The position numbers and the translations under genes were made by a program. A DNA stretch of 18,527 bases from Chloroflexota bacterium (GTDB lineage: Bacteria; Chloroflexota; Ktedonobacteria; Ktedonobacterales; Ktedonobacteraceae), in assembly GCA_902812455.1 (NCBI GenBank), contig CADDZH010000105.1:1-18527 (forward strand), in the 5' to 3' direction. The number at the start of each line of letters is the position of its first letter. Position 1 is the first letter of the stretch. Of the stretch, positions 1 through 7,682 are shown piece after piece. Below the pieces are notes generated by a model that ran no database searches, had not been told where the DNA came from, and saw only the letters and a program-made list of their open reading frames with translations.

Positions 1-1
1 G

Positions 2-3000
2 CAACTCTATTCAGTAGCTACGGGCGACGTGATCCAGCAGGGCGGCTGCTTTGGCCCCGATGAGCGGATTGCCACCGATCACGGCTTGATACGTGCAAAA
101 GAGCTGGCAGATCGCCTGGAAGCAGGTGAGTATATACAGGCCAAAACTCACAGAGGTACTCGTCCATTCACCTCCGTGTTCCGCAACGGCATTAAAGAAC
201 TCTATGAGGTAAAAACTCATCGTGGCTACCGCGTTCGTGTGACCCTGGATCACAAGATGGGCGTACTGCGGCGTGGCGAGTTCACAACAGTTCCCTTACG
301 CGAACTCCACGAAGGAGATGAAATCTTGCTCTTGCTAGGCAGCGAAGAGAGAAACGAGCCGCCGCTTGTGCCACTCACCGCAAGCCCATATAAGCGCTCC
401 AGGATGAGTACAACGCTTAATGAGCAAGTCGCATTACCAACACACCTCACGCCTGATCTGGCCTACCTGCTTGGCTTCTTCTATGGCGACGGTCATGTGA
501 TGCAGGGGAAAAAAGTTACGTGGCAGGATGAAAAGGGCATTTCTTGCAGCGTAGAGAATTCACGTCCCGACATTCAGCAGCGACTCGTCACCCTGGTAAA
601 GGAACTCTTCGGGTTGGAAGCAAAAGTTTATCCAGGTGGTGCATGTACAAATATTGTAATCTTTTCACGTCTGCTGGTAGAATGGCTCCAGGAAAACGGC
701 TTGCTCAAGCAGAAAGCCGCTGCAGTCCGCGTCCCTGAAGCCATCTTTCACTCGCCAGCTCCGGTGGCTGCAGCATTCATAGGTGGCTACTTCGATGCAG
801 ATGGCTGTGACCGGGGAAGAAAGGGCGGATACGGTTTCGACAGTGTGAGCCGTGAGATGCTGGAGGACATCCAACAACTTCTCCTCTCGCAAGGTATCGT
901 CTCTCATATTGCCACTCAGGATCGTACTGCGCAGGGATGGGCATCCATCCATCGATTAATGATCACGGGCGCGCAGTTCAGGGAACGTTTCAGTGACTTC
1001 ATCGACTGCCAGAAAGACCAGGAGCATCTGGGATATCGCAGCCATGACAGCAATTACCCTATGGAAGTATGGCATACACTTGGTATTCCTGGTCGCTTCT
1101 ATGCTGGTCTGTTTGATGCGACCAAAGAGCGAGTATCGCACTATGCACTTATGCGTGTCCGCGATCGTGCTGCGCCTTCCGCTGGCGCAGGTATGCTGGA
1201 ACGGCTTGACGCATTGCTGAATGTGCTGCCAGATACTATCTTCTCAATCACGCCTGTTGGACCATCAGATGTATATGACTTTGAAGTCGATGACGTACAT
1301 CTTCTATCAGGCGGCGGCTTCTACACCTCTAATTCGCGGCGCGGAGCTCTTATGCTTATGCTTGACGATAACCACCCCGACATCGAGGAGTTCATCACGG
1401 TCAAGCGCACCCCTGGCAAGATCGAGCACGCCAACCTCTCAGTCTGCGTCTCCGACAGGTTCATGGAGGCCGTCAAAAACGATGAGGACTGGGACCTCGT
1501 CTGGCAGGGCGAAGTGAAGAAGACGGTGCGCGCCCGCGACCTGTGGGACTTGATCTGCACCTCGGCCTGGGAGTCGGCAGAGCCAGGCGTGGTGTTTATT
1601 GACAGATATAATAAAGAATCCAATACATGGTATTATGAATCGATTAAATGTGTAAATCCATGCGGTGAGCAAGGCCTACCGCCTTGGGGCGTTTGTAATC
1701 TTGGCGCCCTCAACCTCTCGGCCTTCGTGAAAGACGGGGAGATGGACTACGAGCGGCTCGCTGAGGTCAGCAAAGTGGCGATGCGCTTCCTGGACAACGT
1801 GATCGATGCCAACGAGTACTTCATTGAAGAGAACCGGCAGGCGCAGCTCGGCACGCGCCGCACCGGGCTAGGCACGATGGGATTGGCCGACGCGCTGATC
1901 AAGATGCAGGTTGCCTATGGCAGCGAGGAATCGGTGCCGGTGATCGAGCGCATCTACACGACCATCCGCGACGCCGCTTATGAAGCCTCGTCAGACATCG
2001 CGGCGGAAAAAGGCTCGTTCCCCATGTTTGAGCGCGACAAATACATGCAGGGACGCTTCATCAAGCGCCTGCCCAGAGTAATCCAGGAAAAGATCAAGAA
2101 ACAGGGGATTCGTAACGCCGTGCTGCTGACACAGGCGCCGACGGGCACAACCAGCCTCTTTGCCGGCGTCAGTTCGGGCATCGAGCCGGTCTACGACTTC
2201 GCGATGGTGCGCCGCGACCGCACGGGCGAGCATATTCTCTATCACCCGCTGCTCCAGGCATGGCGCGATGAGCACCCCAACGAGCCAACGCCGGACTACT
2301 TCGTCTCGTCCAATGACCTGACGCCGGAGGAGCATGTGCGCGTGCAGGCTACCATCCAGCGCTATACCGACTCCAGCATCAGCAAGACCGTCAACGCTCC
2401 CAACAGCCACACGGTTGAGCAGGTGCAAACGCTCTATCGCCTGGCTTACGAGATGGGCTGCAAGGGCGTTACCTATTACCGTGACGGCTCGCGTGACGCC
2501 GTGCTCACGCGCATCGAGGACGAGAAGAAGACGGCAGAGGCTGAGCAAACCCAGGCCCAGGCGCCGCTGATGGAACCGATCACCTCGATTCACCAGGGCA
2601 TTAAACCGGTACCGGAAGTCTTGACCGGCTACACTCGGCACGTCAGCGCTCCCGAAGGCAAGGTGAATATCACCATCAATAGCGACGAGCATGGGCCGTT
2701 CGAGGTATTCGTCAACGTGGGTAAAGCCGGGAGCGATATTAGCGCGCTGGCCGAGGCGCTGGGCCGCCTGATCTCGCTTAACCTGCGCATCCTCAGCCCG
2801 CTCTCGCAAATCGATCGCATACAAGAGATCGCAGACCAACTGCGCGGAATTGGCGGCAGCCGCTCCGTTGGGTTCGGCATGCAGCAAGTGCGCTCGCTGC
2901 CCGACGCTGTCGCCCATGCACTGGAGATGCATATGGAGATGCTGGAAGCCGAGAAGGAAAAGGCTGCCTCGAAGGACTTGCAAAGCTCACAAAGCTCGGA

Positions 3001-3193
3001 AGAAAGCTCAACAAGCACGCCCAACGAAAGCGGGAGTGGCTTTGGCAATGGCACATATCCTGAATCTTCAGGGCCAATCAGCCTAAGCCACCTGAGCGTG
3101 ACCGGCAACCTCTGCCCGAAGTGCGGCTGCAACACGCTCGTCTACGAGGAGGGCTGCCGCAAGTGCTATAGCTGCGGGCACAGCGAGTGTTAA
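2..3193 (+). CDS. nrdJ: Vitamin B12-dependent (class II) ribonucleotide reductase, 5'-truncated by the window, intein-containing
   Basis: Reduces ribonucleotides to deoxyribonucleotides using adenosylcobalamin, in the cytoplasm. The frame is already open at base 2 (reads QLYSVATGDVIQQGG), so the true start lies upstream of the window. After removal of the intein at 47-1333 the extein reads QQGG-SRRGALM, a conserved stretch of NrdJ. The active-site motif NPCGE is at 1655-1669, with the catalytic Cys codon at 1661-1663. RRTGLGTMGLADAL and APTGTTSLFAGVSSGIEP follow, as expected for the barrel and its finger loop. A TSCPD-type domain lies at about 2640-2850, then a Ser-rich linker at about 2970-3080, and a Cys-rich tail at about 3110-3190 (CPKC, GC, RKC, SC, final EC). 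Such a tail probably relays reducing equivalents. The stop is TAA. Extein codons are GC-rich except for an AT-rich patch at about 1590-1700. Family assignment is secure; the missing N-terminus cannot be assessed. Confidence 0.95.
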   Translation, partial: QLYSVATGDVIQQGGCFGPDERIATDHGLIRAKELADRLEAGEYIQAKTHRGTRPFTSVFRNGIKELYEVKTHRGYRVRVTLDHKMGVLRRGEFTTVPLRELHEGDEILLLLGSEERNEPPLVPLTASPYKRSRMSTTLNEQVALPTHLTPDLAYLLGFFYGDGHVMQGKKVTWQDEKGISCSVENSRPDIQQRLVTLVKELFGLEAKVYPGGACTNIVIFSRLLVEWLQENGLLKQKAAAVRVPEAIFHSPAPVAAAFIGGYFDADGCDRGRKGGYGFDSVSREMLEDIQQLLLSQGIVSHIATQDRTAQGWASIHRLMITGAQFRERFSDFIDCQKDQEHLGYRSHDSNYPMEVWHTLGIPGRFYAGLFDATKERVSHYALMRVRDRAAPSAGAGMLERLDALLNVLPDTIFSITPVGPSDVYDFEVDDVHLLSGGGFYTSNSRRGALMLMLDDNHPDIEEFITVKRTPGKIEHANLSVCVSDRFMEAVKNDEDWDLVWQGEVKKTVRARDLWDLICTSAWESAEPGVVFIDRYNKESNTWYYESIKCVNPCGEQGLPPWGVCNLGALNLSAFVKDGEMDYERLAEVSKVAMRFLDNVIDANEYFIEENRQAQLGTRRTGLGTMGLADALIKMQVAYGSEESVPVIERIYTTIRDAAYEASSDIAAEKGSFPMFERDKYMQGRFIKRLPRVIQEKIKKQGIRNAVLLTQAPTGTTSLFAGVSSGIEPVYDFAMVRRDRTGEHILYHPLLQAWRDEHPNEPTPDYFVSSNDLTPEEHVRVQATIQRYTDSSISKTVNAPNSHTVEQVQTLYRLAYEMGCKGVTYYRDGSRDAVLTRIEDEKKTAEAEQTQAQAPLMEPITSIHQGIKPVPEVLTGYTRHVSAPEGKVNITINSDEHGPFEVFVNVGKAGSDISALAEALGRLISLNLRILSPLSQIDRIQEIADQLRGIGGSRSVGFGMQQVRSLPDAVAHALEMHMEMLEAEKEKAASKDLQSSQSSEESSTSTPNESGSGFGNGTYPESSGPISLSHLSVTGNLCPKCGCNTLVYEEGCRKCYSCGHSEC
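47..1333 (+). other. Intein with LAGLIDADG homing endonuclease inside NrdJ (429 residues)
   Basis: A self-splicing protein insertion in the ribonucleotide reductase. It begins at Cys1 (codon 47-49, CFGPDERIAT, splicing block A). A block B-like segment follows (GYRVRVTLDHKM, with Thr and His). Two LAGLIDADG helices are visible: LLGFFYGDGH, Asp codon at 488-490, and FIGGYFDADG, Asp codon at 800-802. Both acidic residues are kept, so the endonuclease may be active. The C-terminal splicing blocks read VYDFEVDDVHLLSGGGFYTSN with Asn429 (codon 1331-1333) followed by extein Ser. The block F His is present, but the penultimate residue is Ser where His is usual. Boundaries rest on Cys1, the terminal Asn, the +1 Ser, and restoration of the conserved extein QQGGSRRGA. 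Base composition is lower in GC than the distal extein. Confidence 0.95.
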
Positions 3194-3249
3194 ATTAGTG
3201 TAGCTAGTACGGCCTTTTGAGCTGCTCCGGGCTGAAATAGACCGCGATT

Positions 3250-3480
3250 CTACATACCTACGCTAGGGGAGAGGCTGGGGACGATTGCGGGATGAATGAG
3301 GATCGCCGTGCTGAGCAAGATCAGTATCACGCCAACTGCACGGCAAACACTATGCCATAACGCCAGATCTTCTCTACAAAGATGGCAATGGCGAATGCTG
3401 CCATCAGCGCCAGATTCATCATGCCGAGCCCAAGGAGGGCGAGCATCAGTGCCCAGCAACAGCTATTGCCTGGTGCCTGG
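3250..3480 (-). pseudogene. Broken 3' remnant of a DUF2182-type predicted metal-binding membrane protein
   Basis: Two minus-strand frames together encode the end of a membrane protein. Bases from about 3480 down to about 3342 read CCWALMLALLGLGMMNLALM, then an AFAIAIFVEKIW segment. After a frame change near 3336-3345 the reading continues as VGVILILLSTAILIHPAIVP and ends at TAG 3250-3252. The CCWALM...MNL...EK pattern followed by a terminal helix and HP is how I remember DUF2182 proteins ending. The first frame hits TGA at 3327-3329. No 5' part is visible: the remnant abuts the 3' end of the aldolase gene at 3499. So it is 5'-truncated and frameshifted. Family recognition is from memory. The gap between nrdJ and 3250 holds nothing else I can identify. 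Confidence 0.62.
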
Positions 3481-3498
3481 AAGGCTTTGCTGCTGCCC

Positions 3499-4269
3499 TC
3501 AATGCAGAATCGTGAGCCTTTGGCCGGCACCATACTCGGCCCGCGTTGCCCAATATTCCCACATGCGCTCCAGTGCCTGCGGGCTGAACATCAGTTCCGT
3601 CATCGCCCTGATTTCGCCGCTGGAGAGAAAACGAAGTTCTCTCGCCTCCTGCGTTCCAGCTAACAGGTGAGCCTGCATCAGTAGCTCGGCGTTCGTCATC
3701 AGGCTGATGGCCACCTGCACCACGCGCTTGATTGTCGCTTCAACGATCACTGCGCCATGGCTCGCCAGCAGGCACGCTCGGCCAGCACCGAGTCGCCTGG
3801 CCAGCGACGCCCCGATCGCATTGTTGACGACCAGCATGCCCTCCTCCTGCGGGAAATCCTCCCGGATGTCCCAGAGCGGCACTTCTTCGCCTATGGTCGC
3901 ACCCACGATCCAGATGGGTTTGAGGGGCGCTCCCGTCACGGCGAACGGGATGAGGGGACGGGCGTGGCTGTGGCAGACCGCCTGGACATCCGGCCGGGCC
4001 CGGTAGATGCATCCATGAATCGTGCGCTCCGCATACATGGTGCGACCGCGCTGGTCAAGCGGGTTGCTATCCAGATCGAACTCCATGATGTCGTCTTCGC
4101 TCACCAGCGCCGGACTGCGTGAGCAGGACAGCAGGTAGCGGCCAGCGTCCTCCGGATGGCGCAGGCTCACATGGCCCAGGGCATCCACCACGCCCTCGTG
4201 GCCCAGGATGCGATTAGCTATGACCAGCTCGCGAATCGCTTGCTTGACGCGTTGACTCTGCTTGCTCAT
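3499..4269 (-). CDS. Class II aldolase/adducin family protein
   Basis: Probable zinc-dependent soluble enzyme that cleaves or decarboxylates a small hydroxy-acid or sugar phosphate; the substrate is not predictable. Family hallmarks are visible: ALGHVSLRHPE near the N-terminus (the phosphate/substrate loop region), the acidic residue in YAERTIHGCIY, the metal-ligand pair in AVCHSHARP, and a third His in LLASHGAVIV. The length of 256 residues is normal. I start at ATG 4269 (MSKQSQ) because GGAGG stands seven bases upstream. A TTG at 4290 would give seven more residues but has no comparable site. It follows the DUF4440-like gene by 17 bases, so the two are probably co-transcribed. The region VGATIGEEVPLWDIREDF recalls the decarboxylase-like branch of the family (for example HMPDdc), a weak impression only. 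Confidence 0.87.
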   Translation of the reverse strand: MSKQSQRVKQAIRELVIANRILGHEGVVDALGHVSLRHPEDAGRYLLSCSRSPALVSEDDIMEFDLDSNPLDQRGRTMYAERTIHGCIYRARPDVQAVCHSHARPLIPFAVTGAPLKPIWIVGATIGEEVPLWDIREDFPQEEGMLVVNNAIGASLARRLGAGRACLLASHGAVIVEATIKRVVQVAISLMTNAELLMQAHLLAGTQEARELRFLSSGEIRAMTELMFSPQALERMWEYWATRAEYGAGQRLTILH

Positions 4270-4286
4270 ACAAATACCTCCATCGC

Positions 4287-4769
4287 TCAAGTACTACACC
4301 CAGGCCCAGCAGGGTGCGGCGCTCGCACTTCGCGGTGCTCTCCGTCAGATGCTGAGGCGCCTGCCGACCGCCAGACATTATGGTAGGCCGTCATCCACCA
4401 GGAGCCACGCTCCTTCACGAGCACCAGCAGCAGGCAGGTATGCAGGGCGCCATCGGGCCCCGCTTGCACGCCTGGCGGCGCCTGGAGGCCAGACAGGCTG
4501 GCGTCGATATCGACGACGGCCACATCCGGGCGAATGAAACGCAGCTCCCTGGTAGTCAAGGCGAGCGCGGTTCCCTTGAAGATTCCTCGAAAGACCTCCT
4601 CGTGTCGGCGATTGAAGGCCTCGCGTCCCACGTAGAAGCTGCCATTGACATTGGTAAAGGTCCCCTCCGCCAGGTAGCGCGCGCCATAGGCTTGCGCGTC
4701 GCCGCGGTTCCATGCTTCAGCCAGCTCACTCATGAGCTGTTGGATGGCAGCTTCGTCAGTCGTTGCCAT
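4287..4769 (-). CDS. SnoaL-like / DUF4440 (SgcJ/EcaC-type) protein
   Basis: Small soluble protein of 160 residues with the NTF2-like fold pattern. An N-terminal helix (IQQLMSELAEAWNRGD) is followed by YLAEGTFTNVNGSFYVGREAF and a strand-rich C-terminal half (RFIRPDVAVVDIDASLSG, LLLVLVKERGSWWMTAYHN). Members act as small-molecule isomerases, cyclases or binding proteins, or have unknown roles. No catalytic assignment is possible here. The last 25 residues or so are Pro/Gly/Ser-rich and look unstructured. ATG 4769 is preceded by GGAGG five bases away. It is the first gene of a two-gene operon with the class II aldolase, so it may act on the same substrate pathway; that link is inference from spacing only. 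Confidence 0.82.
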   Translation of the reverse strand: MATTDEAAIQQLMSELAEAWNRGDAQAYGARYLAEGTFTNVNGSFYVGREAFNRRHEEVFRGIFKGTALALTTRELRFIRPDVAVVDIDASLSGLQAPPGVQAGPDGALHTCLLLVLVKERGSWWMTAYHNVWRSAGASASDGEHREVRAPHPAGPGCST

Positions 4770-4840
4770 GTCAGCCTCCAGTCCATAAACAGAGCGAAGT
4801 GCCTACAATGTGTAATAAACAAAGATGAGTTTCACTTGAA

Positions 4841-4869
4841 AATATACCCGATTTGATGGCAAAAAACAA
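4841..4869 (-). promoter_or_regulatory. Candidate sigma-70 promoter for the DUF4440-aldolase operon
   Basis: On the minus strand TTGTTT (4864-4869) is followed after 17 bases by TATATT (4841-4846), in an AT-rich stretch about 70 bases upstream of the ATG at 4769. The spacing is ideal and the -10 is close to consensus, but the -35 is only fair. No operator-like repeat was seen beside it. Confidence 0.45.
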
Positions 4870-4901
4870 TCTTCCCCCGTGGAACACCAGCTCTTTGGCC
4901 C

Positions 4902-5095
4902 CTATACCGCCTTCGTCGAGGTCTCATGGCCAGCAGCGACTAGCGACATGATCGCATCTCGCATCTCTTTTCTTGCCAACTTGTTACCATTTTCATCCAC
5001 AGCAGAAAGCAGAATCGAGAGGATATCCCCAGCATCGTGTTTACCAGCTAGCCGCCGTTCCATCTTTTTTTCTTGGTGGGATTTTTCACATGTTT
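4902..5095 (-). pseudogene. Cytochrome P450 fragment (I-helix region only)
   Basis: Minus-strand translation ending at TAG 4902-4904 reads CEKSHQEKKMERRLAGKHDA, then DILSILLSAVDENGNKL, then ARKEMRDAIMSLVAAGHETS. This is the region just before and including the P450 I-helix, with the oxygen-binding AGHETS motif (A/G-G-x-E/D-T-T/S). Reading is closed by the stop six codons after the motif (ETSTKAV). The ExxR motif and the heme-binding Cys loop are absent in all minus frames down to the DUF4440-like gene. The N-terminal half is also absent, since the permease gene ends at 5114. It is therefore an internal fragment of about 60 residues, not a functional enzyme. The stretch 4770-5113 otherwise holds only the candidate promoter at 4841-4869. 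Confidence 0.75.
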
Positions 5096-5113
5096 TATCG
5101 CTCGATATCCTTT

Positions 5114-6751
5114 TTAGCCGAGTGCTATATCGGCGGAGCGGAACTGGAGCAGGCCGATGATGAGCAGTGCGATGCCCACGCCAGCCATACCCAGGAAGTT
5201 GGTCCAGTTCATGCCCTGGAAAATTGGGTTGCCATAGAGGTGGAAAATGGAGAGTGACATCAGCCAGCCTGGAAACTGGATATTCCCTTCGAGCGATTCT
5301 TGCAGGTAGGACAGGACGAGATAGGCGGTCACGATGCCCAGCACGGCACCATAGCGCAGCCGCCCGGCCAGCGCATAGACCAGGCCCATCGTAATCAGCG
5401 CCGGAGGGAGCATACTGAAGCTGGCCGCGAGCAACCTACCCTGATCGACGTTCAAATTGAGGAGCTGCGCCCCAATGGTGAGAGCGAGCCAGGTCAGAAC
5501 GGGAGCTAGCAAAACTATGAGGAGATTCGCGCCGAAGCGTTCCAGCAGGACCCTTGGTCGCGATTGTGGGGTGCTGAAAATCAGTTCCAGCCGGTCGTTT
5601 TCCAGGTCCAAAGACCACTTCAAGGCCAGAGTCAGAGCAAGGATCACCACCAGCGCTGGCACGAACGCGAAGACCATGGTGCCCAGCAATGCGGCATTCG
5701 TGTTGGTGGGGGTGTCATACAGGTAACCGGCAAGCCAGGGCGTCTGCTGCACTGCCTGGTTAAATGCCTTCTGGAAGGCGGGAGTCACCCACAGCAGAAG
5801 GGCACAAAAGGCCACGATGCCGAGCAGCCACCAGAAGGCCCCCCAGCCATCTGTGGAGAGTGTGTGCAAGCCGACGGTGCGCGTGGAAACTTCCCGCTCC
5901 GCCCGGCTCAGGCTGCGCAGCGCCTGTTGCGCACTGCTGGCTCTCTCGCGCTGCCACTCAATTGCAGAGCGGCCTATATCGCGCCTGGCGAACAGGATGT
6001 TACTGCCCAGCAGGCATAGCACGGCGAGACCCAGCGGAACCAGCGCCGCCAGGGGCTGGTCAGGGAAACCGGGAAGGAGCGGGCGATTGAGATTGTAATA
6101 ATAGAACGGCGAGAGGTACTGCACCCAGGCGCCGCTCAACACTCGCCCGGCCATGTTCAGAACCACAGACAAGATCAGCACGCCGCCTGCCCAGCCTGCG
6201 GCCGCGCGCCGGCTGGCAGTCATTTGAGAGATGAGCAGCGCCACCATGCCAAAGGAGAAGGCGAGCAAGACCAGGTTCAACCCTGCCAGCAGCGCCCTGG
6301 CAACATCGACGTGCCCACCACCAAGAGCGGCTTCTCCTGCCACAACACCCAGAGCGAACAGCACAGCGATCAGGAGCAGTGCGAGCAAGAGCGCACCGGT
6401 CTTCTCAAGCAGCAGGCGAGTGCGTGGCTCTGGTGTAGCCAGTAGCACATCCATTGTGCCGTGTTCCTCCTCCCCGCGCACCAGGCGAGCGCCGGCCAGG
6501 ATGGGCCAGATGCTGAGTAAGATCGGCCAGGCGGTTTCCATGTAGCGAAAGGTGATATACCCCTCGGGTGTATTCATCGCATAGGGATCGCCCCAAAAGC
6601 TGAGGATTTTCACTAAGCTGGTATAGGCTGTCACCACCGCAGGTGTGGCCGTGGCGAAAACTGCGACCATGAACAAAGCTAATCCCAGGCCCCAGGCCAG
6701 CACCGGTATCCGGTAATCTCGAAGCGATTTACTCAAAATGCTGCGAAACAT
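5114..6751 (-). CDS. ABC-2 type transporter permease (polyketide-exporter-like, COG3559 style)
   Basis: Integral membrane subunit of an ABC exporter, partner of the ATPase encoded just upstream. The protein has 545 residues. It appears to be two ABC-2 permease halves in tandem, each with about six hydrophobic helices: first half at about residues 15-270, then a charged linker (IEWQRERASSAQQALRSLSR), then the second half from about 310 on. Length and duplication fit the group annotated as putative exporters of polyketide antibiotics. The start is ATG 6751 (MFRSILSKSLRDYR), preceded by a GAGG that overlaps the TAA of the ATPase gene four bases upstream, which implies translational coupling. An upstream in-frame ATG at 6862 would run through the ATPase coding region and is rejected. 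Substrate unknown. Confidence 0.9.
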   Translation of the reverse strand: MFRSILSKSLRDYRIPVLAWGLGLALFMVAVFATATPAVVTAYTSLVKILSFWGDPYAMNTPEGYITFRYMETAWPILLSIWPILAGARLVRGEEEHGTMDVLLATPEPRTRLLLEKTGALLLALLLIAVLFALGVVAGEAALGGGHVDVARALLAGLNLVLLAFSFGMVALLISQMTASRRAAAGWAGGVLILSVVLNMAGRVLSGAWVQYLSPFYYYNLNRPLLPGFPDQPLAALVPLGLAVLCLLGSNILFARRDIGRSAIEWQRERASSAQQALRSLSRAEREVSTRTVGLHTLSTDGWGAFWWLLGIVAFCALLLWVTPAFQKAFNQAVQQTPWLAGYLYDTPTNTNAALLGTMVFAFVPALVVILALTLALKWSLDLENDRLELIFSTPQSRPRVLLERFGANLLIVLLAPVLTWLALTIGAQLLNLNVDQGRLLAASFSMLPPALITMGLVYALAGRLRYGAVLGIVTAYLVLSYLQESLEGNIQFPGWLMSLSIFHLYGNPIFQGMNWTNFLGMAGVGIALLIIGLLQFRSADIALG

Positions 6752-6755
6752 GGCG

Positions 6756-7682
6756 TTACCTCTTCTCTCCGGCAAGCGCTGGTGGCTGCTGCTGGGCTTC
6801 ATAGAAGCGCAGGAAGACTTCTTCCAACGTTGGCTCGTGTGTCTCAATGCCGGTTGCGTCATGCTGGCTGGCGATGTGAATGATCTCCGTCAATTCGCCC
6901 TGAACGTTCAGTTGAAGTGTGTGGTCATCCGCTCCTTGAGCCACACCGGTCACACCAGCGACATGTTTGAACCATTCTACAGAAGCAGGGCCAGGAAAGC
7001 TGATCCTTACATCGTGCTGGTGGATATCTTTGAGCGCCGAGACATGGTCGATTCTGATCAATCGCCCTTCACGGATGATGGCGACGCGGTCGCAGGTATG
7101 CTCGACCTCAGGCAGGATGTGTGAGGAGAGGAAGACCGTGCGTCCTTGAGCGCGGACTTCGGCCACCATTTTATAGAATTCCTGCTGGTTGAGCGGGTCC
7201 AGCCCTGATGTGGGTTCATCCAGGATGAGCACGCGCGGCTTATGCATGAAGGCCTGCACCAGGCCCAACTTTTGTTTATTGCCATGCGAGTATTCGCGAA
7301 ACTTTTTGCTCGGATCGAAATCTAGACGTTCAACCAGCGCACGGATATAAGCCTGATCGACACCACCACGCAAATGGCCCAGGTACTCGATGATCTGTGC
7401 GCCGCGCAGGCCGGGGTCGAAGGTGAACTCGCCAGGCAGGTAGCCGACCAGTTTCTTGACCTCGGTGGACTTTGTCCAGCAATCCAGGCTGCCTATGGTA
7501 GCACTGCCGCTGTTCGCGTGCAGCAGACCCATCAACACGCGCATGGTGGTGGTTTTACCGGCGCCGTTGGGGCCCAGGAAGCCAAAGACCTCTCCTTCTT
7601 CTACCTCAAAGGACACATCGATAATGCCACGCTTACTGCCGTAGCTCTTGGTCAGGTTCTCTACTTTGATAATAGCCTTCAT
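6756..7682 (-). CDS. ABC transporter ATP-binding protein (drug-exporter type)
   Basis: Energises the exporter whose permease follows. All nucleotide-binding motifs are present in order: Walker A GPNGAGKTT (about residues 39-47), Q-loop region VGYLPGEF, signature loop YSHGNKQKLGL (LSGGQ replaced by SHGNK, common in this subfamily), Walker B VLILDEPTSGLD, and H-loop SSHILPEVEHT. A C-terminal regulatory domain of about 90 residues follows. The total of 308 residues is normal. ATG 7682 overlaps the TGA of tetR as ATGA and has AAGGAGG about five bases upstream inside tetR. This coupling makes tetR-ATPase-permease a single translational unit. Confidence 0.94.
   Translation of the reverse strand: MKAIIKVENLTKSYGSKRGIIDVSFEVEEGEVFGFLGPNGAGKTTTMRVLMGLLHANSGSATIGSLDCWTKSTEVKKLVGYLPGEFTFDPGLRGAQIIEYLGHLRGGVDQAYIRALVERLDFDPSKKFREYSHGNKQKLGLVQAFMHKPRVLILDEPTSGLDPLNQQEFYKMVAEVRAQGRTVFLSSHILPEVEHTCDRVAIIREGRLIRIDHVSALKDIHQHDVRISFPGPASVEWFKHVAGVTGVAQGADDHTLQLNVQGELTEIIHIASQHDATGIETHEPTLEEVFLRFYEAQQQPPALAGEKR

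Noticed and set aside
1991..2983. 330-codon minus-strand open frame opposite nrdJ
   Set aside because: It lies wholly antisense to the well-supported nrdJ extein and has an Arg/His/Leu/Ala-rich composition typical of a shadow of GC-rich coding DNA.
3194..3249. Rho-independent terminator after nrdJ
   Set aside because: No stable GC hairpin followed by a T-run could be found by eye.
4879..5160. 93-codon plus-strand frame in the gap between the DUF4440 and permease genes
   Set aside because: The opposite strand there encodes the P450 fragment, and the plus-strand product matches nothing and lacks a ribosome site.
6752..6862. N-terminal extension of the ABC permease to an ATG at 6862
   Set aside because: It would overlap 107 bases of the ATPase gene. 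ATG 6751 has a ribosome site at the ATPase stop and yields the expected N-terminus.
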